From Alitta virens (Eukaryota > Annelida > Polychaeta > Phyllodocida > Nereididae): a DNA stretch of 64,000 nt. The stretch spans positions 3,663,501-3,727,500 of the forward strand of contig OW028583.1 in the NCBI GenBank assembly GCA_932294295.1, in the 5' to 3' direction. Both the position numbers and the translations under genes were made by a program. The notes under the pieces are model-generated. The model saw only the letters and a list, made by a program, of their open reading frames with translations, was not told where the DNA came from and made no database searches. The number at the start of each line of letters is the position of its first letter. Positions within the stretch are counted from its first letter, which is position 1. Of this stretch, positions 60,301 to 64,000 are shown in pieces.

Positions 60301-61393
60301 TTAAAGTTGCTTACATATACATTTAAGTGAGATGACTTAAGAATTAAAATACAAGCTTTAGAAATATATAGATTCTAAATAGTATTATATTACATATGTA
60401 AAGTCTGAATAGAATAATAATAATACCATTTGCAGAATATGCCACTATATTGTTCTGAGTGGGATATAACCTACAAAAATAACTCCCTCCGGAGTGCAAA
60501 CTGTACTGTACTAGCATAACAAGAGCAGTTAAACAAATCAAACAATCAAGTTAAATATGTTAAATGGAGTATAAGTTAGGTATATCTTCGGTGTTGGTAT
60601 TTAACCAACAAAAATGTTAGTTGACTCTCTCGGGATATAACTATTACTTATAATGATAAAAAAAATCAATTTGTAGAGTGACTGTTACACTGGAATGTCA
60701 TCATCAATTGATTCTTTAAAACATTTCCCACTCAGATATATTCTTTCTCATTCCAGATATTTCTTGTTGCATGAATTTGGCGGAGTTTACGCAGATTGTG
60801 ATATAGAATGCTTGAAGCCTCTGGATGACTTGATATCCGAACATGACTGCATTTTGAGTTCCGAACCCTATGTTCATCTGTTGACAATTCAGGAGCTCAG
60901 ACGACATAAACATTTTATATCCAATGCGCTTATGATATCTTCCCCACGACATCCTTACTTTAAATACACTATTGATTTTCTGGCAAAAGACGAAAGGCTG
61001 CGAAATGAAAATCCAATCGTTAGCACAGGACCAATAGCTATAACTCTATCTTATGCTGAATTTGTCGAAAGGGAATCTTCTAAAAACATTCCTTTTGTGG
61101 TGGACGAAGAACTGACGCAACCCATGTTCAACCCGAGGATGGTAAGAACATTCAAAATGTGCTGTCGAAACTTGGAACGAAGCAATTTTTTTGGGATTCA
61201 TTATCAGCTTAAAGCTGAACAGGCTTGCAAGCCATTTTCAGTCAGGGGACATAATATCAACAATGGCCCTACAGAGAATTCCTTTACGGTTCACCACTGG
61301 ACGAACTCATGGGCTGGCGAGAAAGCTCGGTTTTACTATGGAGGTCTGAAAAATAAAACTGCCACTTTCAGTGTGAAGGATTTGTACAACTGA
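54347..61393 (+). CDS. Gene F: GT32-type glycosyltransferase, type II membrane protein
   Basis: Exons: 54347-54359 (tentative), 58238-58674, 59417-59571, 60757-61393; 413 residues with that first exon. The proposed exon 1 is only MLLQ plus one base, with a consensus donor CAAG/GTAAGT in the phase used by the other genes, but it lies 3.9 kb upstream; an unspliced start at ATG 58216 is an alternative. The cytosolic tail is long and basic, and the anchor is about residues 37-53 (CITVACFFATLLFLTA). Exon 2 ends IPLIIHQTNKN, exon 3 ends I-K-R-S-D-V-F-R (D199). Exon 4 has GGVYADCDIECL (DXD 215-217), STGPIAI, CCRNL and QACKP cysteines, and HHWTNSWAG. Hallmarks are complete, so it should be active. 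A second in-frame acceptor 21 bases upstream of exon 4 (AG at 60734-60735) could add seven residues before DXD. AATAAA is at 61634. Confidence 0.83.
54490..54890 (+). mobile_element. SINE (type 2) split by a MITE, intron 1 of gene F
   Basis: Head CCTAATGGTTAAGGTATCC, B box region GGTTTCAATCC, body GATCCCACCCATGGAGTAAATG; interrupted at 54713 and resumed at 54846 with GATTCCAAGCAGCCTTACC. Confidence 0.7.
54713..54843. mobile_element. CCCAGATAGCATTCC-family MITE inside a SINE
   Basis: 131 bp, CCAAGATAGTATTCC to GGAATGCTATCTGGG, flanked by TG on both sides. The uninterrupted SINE copies (for example ATGGTGGACTCC near 32585) supply the empty site and support a 2-bp duplication. Confidence 0.85.
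55000..56437. other. Unremarkable part of gene F intron 1
   Basis: No exon, RNA gene or repeat that I can identify. Short minus-strand frames lack supporting signals. Confidence 0.4.
56438..56831. repeat. ~400-bp repeat ending in (TA)n, copy 2
   Basis: Matches 4619-5031 nearly base for base, including the terminal GTCAATAAAAGC and (TA)n. Confidence 0.7.
57092..57260 (+). mobile_element. tRNA-derived SINE (type 1), best-preserved copy
   Basis: The 72-base head has box A TAGCTCAGAGG, a box B GGTTCGATTCC in a perfect CCGGG/CCCGG T-stem, and a loop with CTTCCAA, pointing to a tRNA-Gly(TCC)-like parent. The anticodon and acceptor stems do not pair well, and a non-tRNA body follows (TCTCATTGCCATGGTCC), so it is a SINE and not a working tRNA gene. 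Confidence 0.75.
57344..57722 (+). repeat. 190-bp tandem duplication in gene F intron 1
   Basis: Two units starting AGCTCCAGGAATTCAAAT at 57344 and 57534, rich in CGATCACGTTCCCTCG-type motifs. A short hairpin GTTTTGCATTCC...GAATGCAAAAC follows at about 57727. Confidence 0.75.
58740..59035 (-). mobile_element. SINE (type 2) in intron 2 of gene F
   Basis: Inverted copy. GGGATTGAACCCGGGCC (inverted B box) is partly duplicated, and the head end reads TAACCATTAGGCTACCCAGC. Confidence 0.7.
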
Positions 61394-63546
61394 ACCATAT
61401 TTTTAAGTTGTGACATGTTTGAATTGAATTGAATTTTTTATTTAGCATCCTGTTATCATACATGCATGTACATACATCAATTATTACAATAACACTTTTC
61501 ATATGGCTTTAAATTACTAATTATTATGTAAAAACTAGGACGCTGGGTCAGGCATCTGAGCTATAAGCTGTTTGAATGATGCCTGCCTGTATTTAATGTA
61601 AACATTTATAATTCAATCAACTCAGTTTAGTCCAATAAATAATAATTATCAAATTTATTGTGTTATTGTGCTGAAAAATATGTATACAACATCATGCAGG
61701 TTGTGTCAGCTGCAACATTAAATCACTTCATGGTCTGCAAATAGTAAACTATGGTTAGCATGAATTTTAAGCTATGTAATTTAGTTTGATTGATTGCTGC
61801 ATGCTATACAAACATTTTTATCAGTGATTGAGAATAATTATAAATTATAATAAAAGTAGTGCCTGAAACGTTGATGATCATTGGTTCGCATGTCTGTGCC
61901 TTGATTTACACTGTCAAGGGTCGCTATTTTTTCAGAATGTATATACTTCAGGTGACATGGAAATTACAATTTTCGTTTAATGCATAAAATAAAAAAAATC
62001 TAAAAAATGCCATTTATGACTCCTAATTAATTAATTTTGCAAAGCCCATTGAAATCTGCTGAAAGGGAGATTTGGTAGCTTTTGATGTCATTATCTATTG
62101 TTTGATGACGTCATACCATTGTGTGTAACAATTAGTGGTAGCTTGTGACGTCATGACTGCCATGCAGGAAAAATGGCGGCACAGAGGCTATTTTGTGCAG
62201 TATTTTTTTGGTGAAATAATTAAACATGTCTATGCTCAACTAAGTTTAGCAACTTAATCAATTTTTGACCCTGGGATAGTTCACCCCATTAGATATCTAC
62301 CCCCTTTTAGGATATTAATTTGATGAGTGGGAATTGAAGACCCTTTAGTACCTACAAACATACATGTATAAATTTTCAAATTTGAAGTAAAATGTGACCT
62401 GTGACCTTGATAAATGGGTCAAGGTCACCCATGTTGGGTCAAAGTGTTTGTGTCACCCCAAGGTACAATCTGACCAAGTTTGGTTGAGCAACCAAACAAA
62501 AAGTGCTGAAAGACTATCAAATACCAAACTCTCCACCCATATTGATGAGTGAAGACCAATCATTTTTTTCTTTCCCGGAGCAGAACTCTTGACACTACTG
62601 CACCTACATGCTTAATCACATACTATTGTGCATAAATGCATACATAAATTTGTGATAATTTATCTAAAATAGTGTAGAGGTACCTTTTTGGGGTTTCATT
62701 ACCGATAATGATGCATTATTAATTTTTTAATAAGGGGAAAATATGAAAATTTGGTACTCCTTGAAACTCCCATATCAATGACAGTATGACCCCTACATTA
62801 GCTAAATTGTGCAAATAACATATCTTAATAAATTATAGTAGGTTACTACGCTACATTTTAAAATTAATTTCATTCTTAATTTGTTCGTGATAATGGAAAA
62901 TCTGGATAAAAGTGCTGAAAATTGTTGGTTGTCCACTTAGTAATGACAACCATAACATGTTTTAGAAGTCAAGTGTATACAATTGCCATATTCTTTGTAT
63001 ATCAGGCATTACAGTAAGCCCCTTCTCCCATTGCTTTCAAGATTTTGCTGCAAGACTGACCTCTGTCACCCGGTATCTTAATTAAACTGAGCAGTCGAAC
63101 GAAAGTGGTTGCAACGCCTTTGCGCTGTTCAGCAGGCGATTCTTTTGATGAATCGCCACGTCTAATTGGCTGAACGGCCTACATTTATTTTTTTTTTTAT
63201 TACGTGCGTCGAACCATTTTAATAGTTGTTTACAAGTCAAAAATTTTCGAACATTGTGTGGAAATGGTCAGGCACGGATGCGATTTCAAGGAAGGTTTTC
63301 TTAGTGCAATGTAAATTTTTTTTTATGTATGATTTTATTGACAACATCGTATCTTCGACGTAGATTATTTAAGGAAACATGCTATACTCACTGTGCATAA
63401 AAACAAACTAATTAATGGCAGGAAATTGACATACAATACCTATGATGCTCATTTTGGCTTCAATCTGAACAAGATGGATTGCTGTATATATATAATACAA
63501 ATATAAATTCAAAAGTTCAATCAGGACTCTGATTGCCATTGCATAC
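61394..63546. other. 3' flank of gene F
   Basis: Contains the likely polyadenylation signal AATAAA at 61634-61639 and an ATTGAATTGAATT-rich stretch at 61420-61440 resembling 1025-1050. No other gene seen. Confidence 0.45.
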
Positions 63547-63896
63547 AGGGGCGTCGATTCAGGGGGGGATGTGGGGGATATATACCCCCCTACTTTCTGA
63601 GAAGGGGGGATGATCAATGCAATCATTACCCCCTCCCTGAAATTCACAAATGAAAATTACCCTTTTTCACACACTTTTGTTTTGGAAAATGTGTGCTTTG
63701 TTAAACAGCTTTATTACACTTAAATATCAGGTATCAGTACAAGTCAATAAGTTTGGCATAAGTGATCCACCATTAATTTACCTCTTGGCCAGTGTCTGCG
63801 CATTAACTGCTAATACTTGCACGAGCGAGGGAAAGTCACATTGGGACAGACAAAGTATCCCCCCCCCCCAACCATCAAGAGAAATCGACGCCCCTG
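63547..63896. mobile_element. MITE with CAGGGGCGTCGATT inverted ends
   Basis: About 350 bp. The ends AGGGGCGTCGATT and, inverted, CAGGGGCGTCGATTTCTC match. The flanks ATTGCATAC (63538-63546) and ATTGCGTAC (63897-63905) form a 9-bp duplication with one CpG-type difference. Poly-G and poly-C stretches lie just inside the ends. A fragment of the same family is at 14006-14040. The frame at 63650-63919 crosses the element end and is not a gene. Confidence 0.75.
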
Positions 63897-64000
63897 ATTG
63901 CGTACCATGCACTCAGTAAATAAATTGGCCATCCGCCAGACTACTTGGTTATTTCCAACACTCATTGTCCAAGTTCTGCTTAGGAGATGAAAAGATTTTT

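Noticed and set aside
63650..63919. 89-codon frame near the right edge
   Set aside because: Spans the right end of a MITE and a poly-C tract; no motif or splice signal.

Overview
The window is animal nuclear DNA. It is AT-rich and intron-rich, with canonical GT-AG splice sites, tRNA-derived SINEs, many foldback elements, microsatellites and a BEL/Pao LTR retrotransposon. A marine invertebrate is my best guess, but no feature fixes the phylum.

The main content is a head-to-tail cluster of six plus-strand genes, here called A to F, for type II membrane glycosyltransferases of the GT32 (DXD, Gly_transf_sug) type. Each model has four coding exons of one design. A short exon 1 (13-73 nt) carries the start codon and ends after the first base of a Val codon. 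Exon 2 holds the signal anchor, the stem and the I-H-Q-T strand. Exon 3 is always 155 nt and ends in the R-x-D..R motif. Exon 4 holds the DXD, the TGP-type loop and the H-H-W..S-W tail. All six spliced models give whole codon counts: 405, 408, 400, 399, 397 and 413 residues.

Layout: 1-6.7 kb holds repeats and one exon (minus strand) of an unidentified Pro/Thr-rich membrane protein. Gene A covers 6.7-12.3 kb. Foldback elements and a composite SINE follow (12.3-15.1 kb). The BEL/Pao element, coded on the minus strand, lies at 15.1-21.4 kb, with 610-bp LTRs of about 99% identity, a 5-bp target duplication and a disabled gag-pol. Gene B is at 22.2-26.2 kb. From 27.5 to 53.1 kb the same 7.5-9.6 kb unit occurs three times in tandem and carries genes C, D and E. 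Gene F is at 54.3-61.4 kb, and repeats fill the right end.

A, B and F keep the hallmark residues of an active GT32 enzyme. C, D and E share three changes at hallmark positions: R-x-D to R-S-N, D-x-D to D-L-G, and T-G-P to T-G-T. They nevertheless keep open frames, the signal anchor, the cysteines and the H-H-W..S-W tail. They look like a newly amplified family of Golgi pseudoenzymes, or enzymes with altered chemistry, beside apparently active relatives. This is the most interesting signal in the window. The second is that the exon-2 splice acceptors of A and B have each been tandemly amplified inside unrelated minisatellites.
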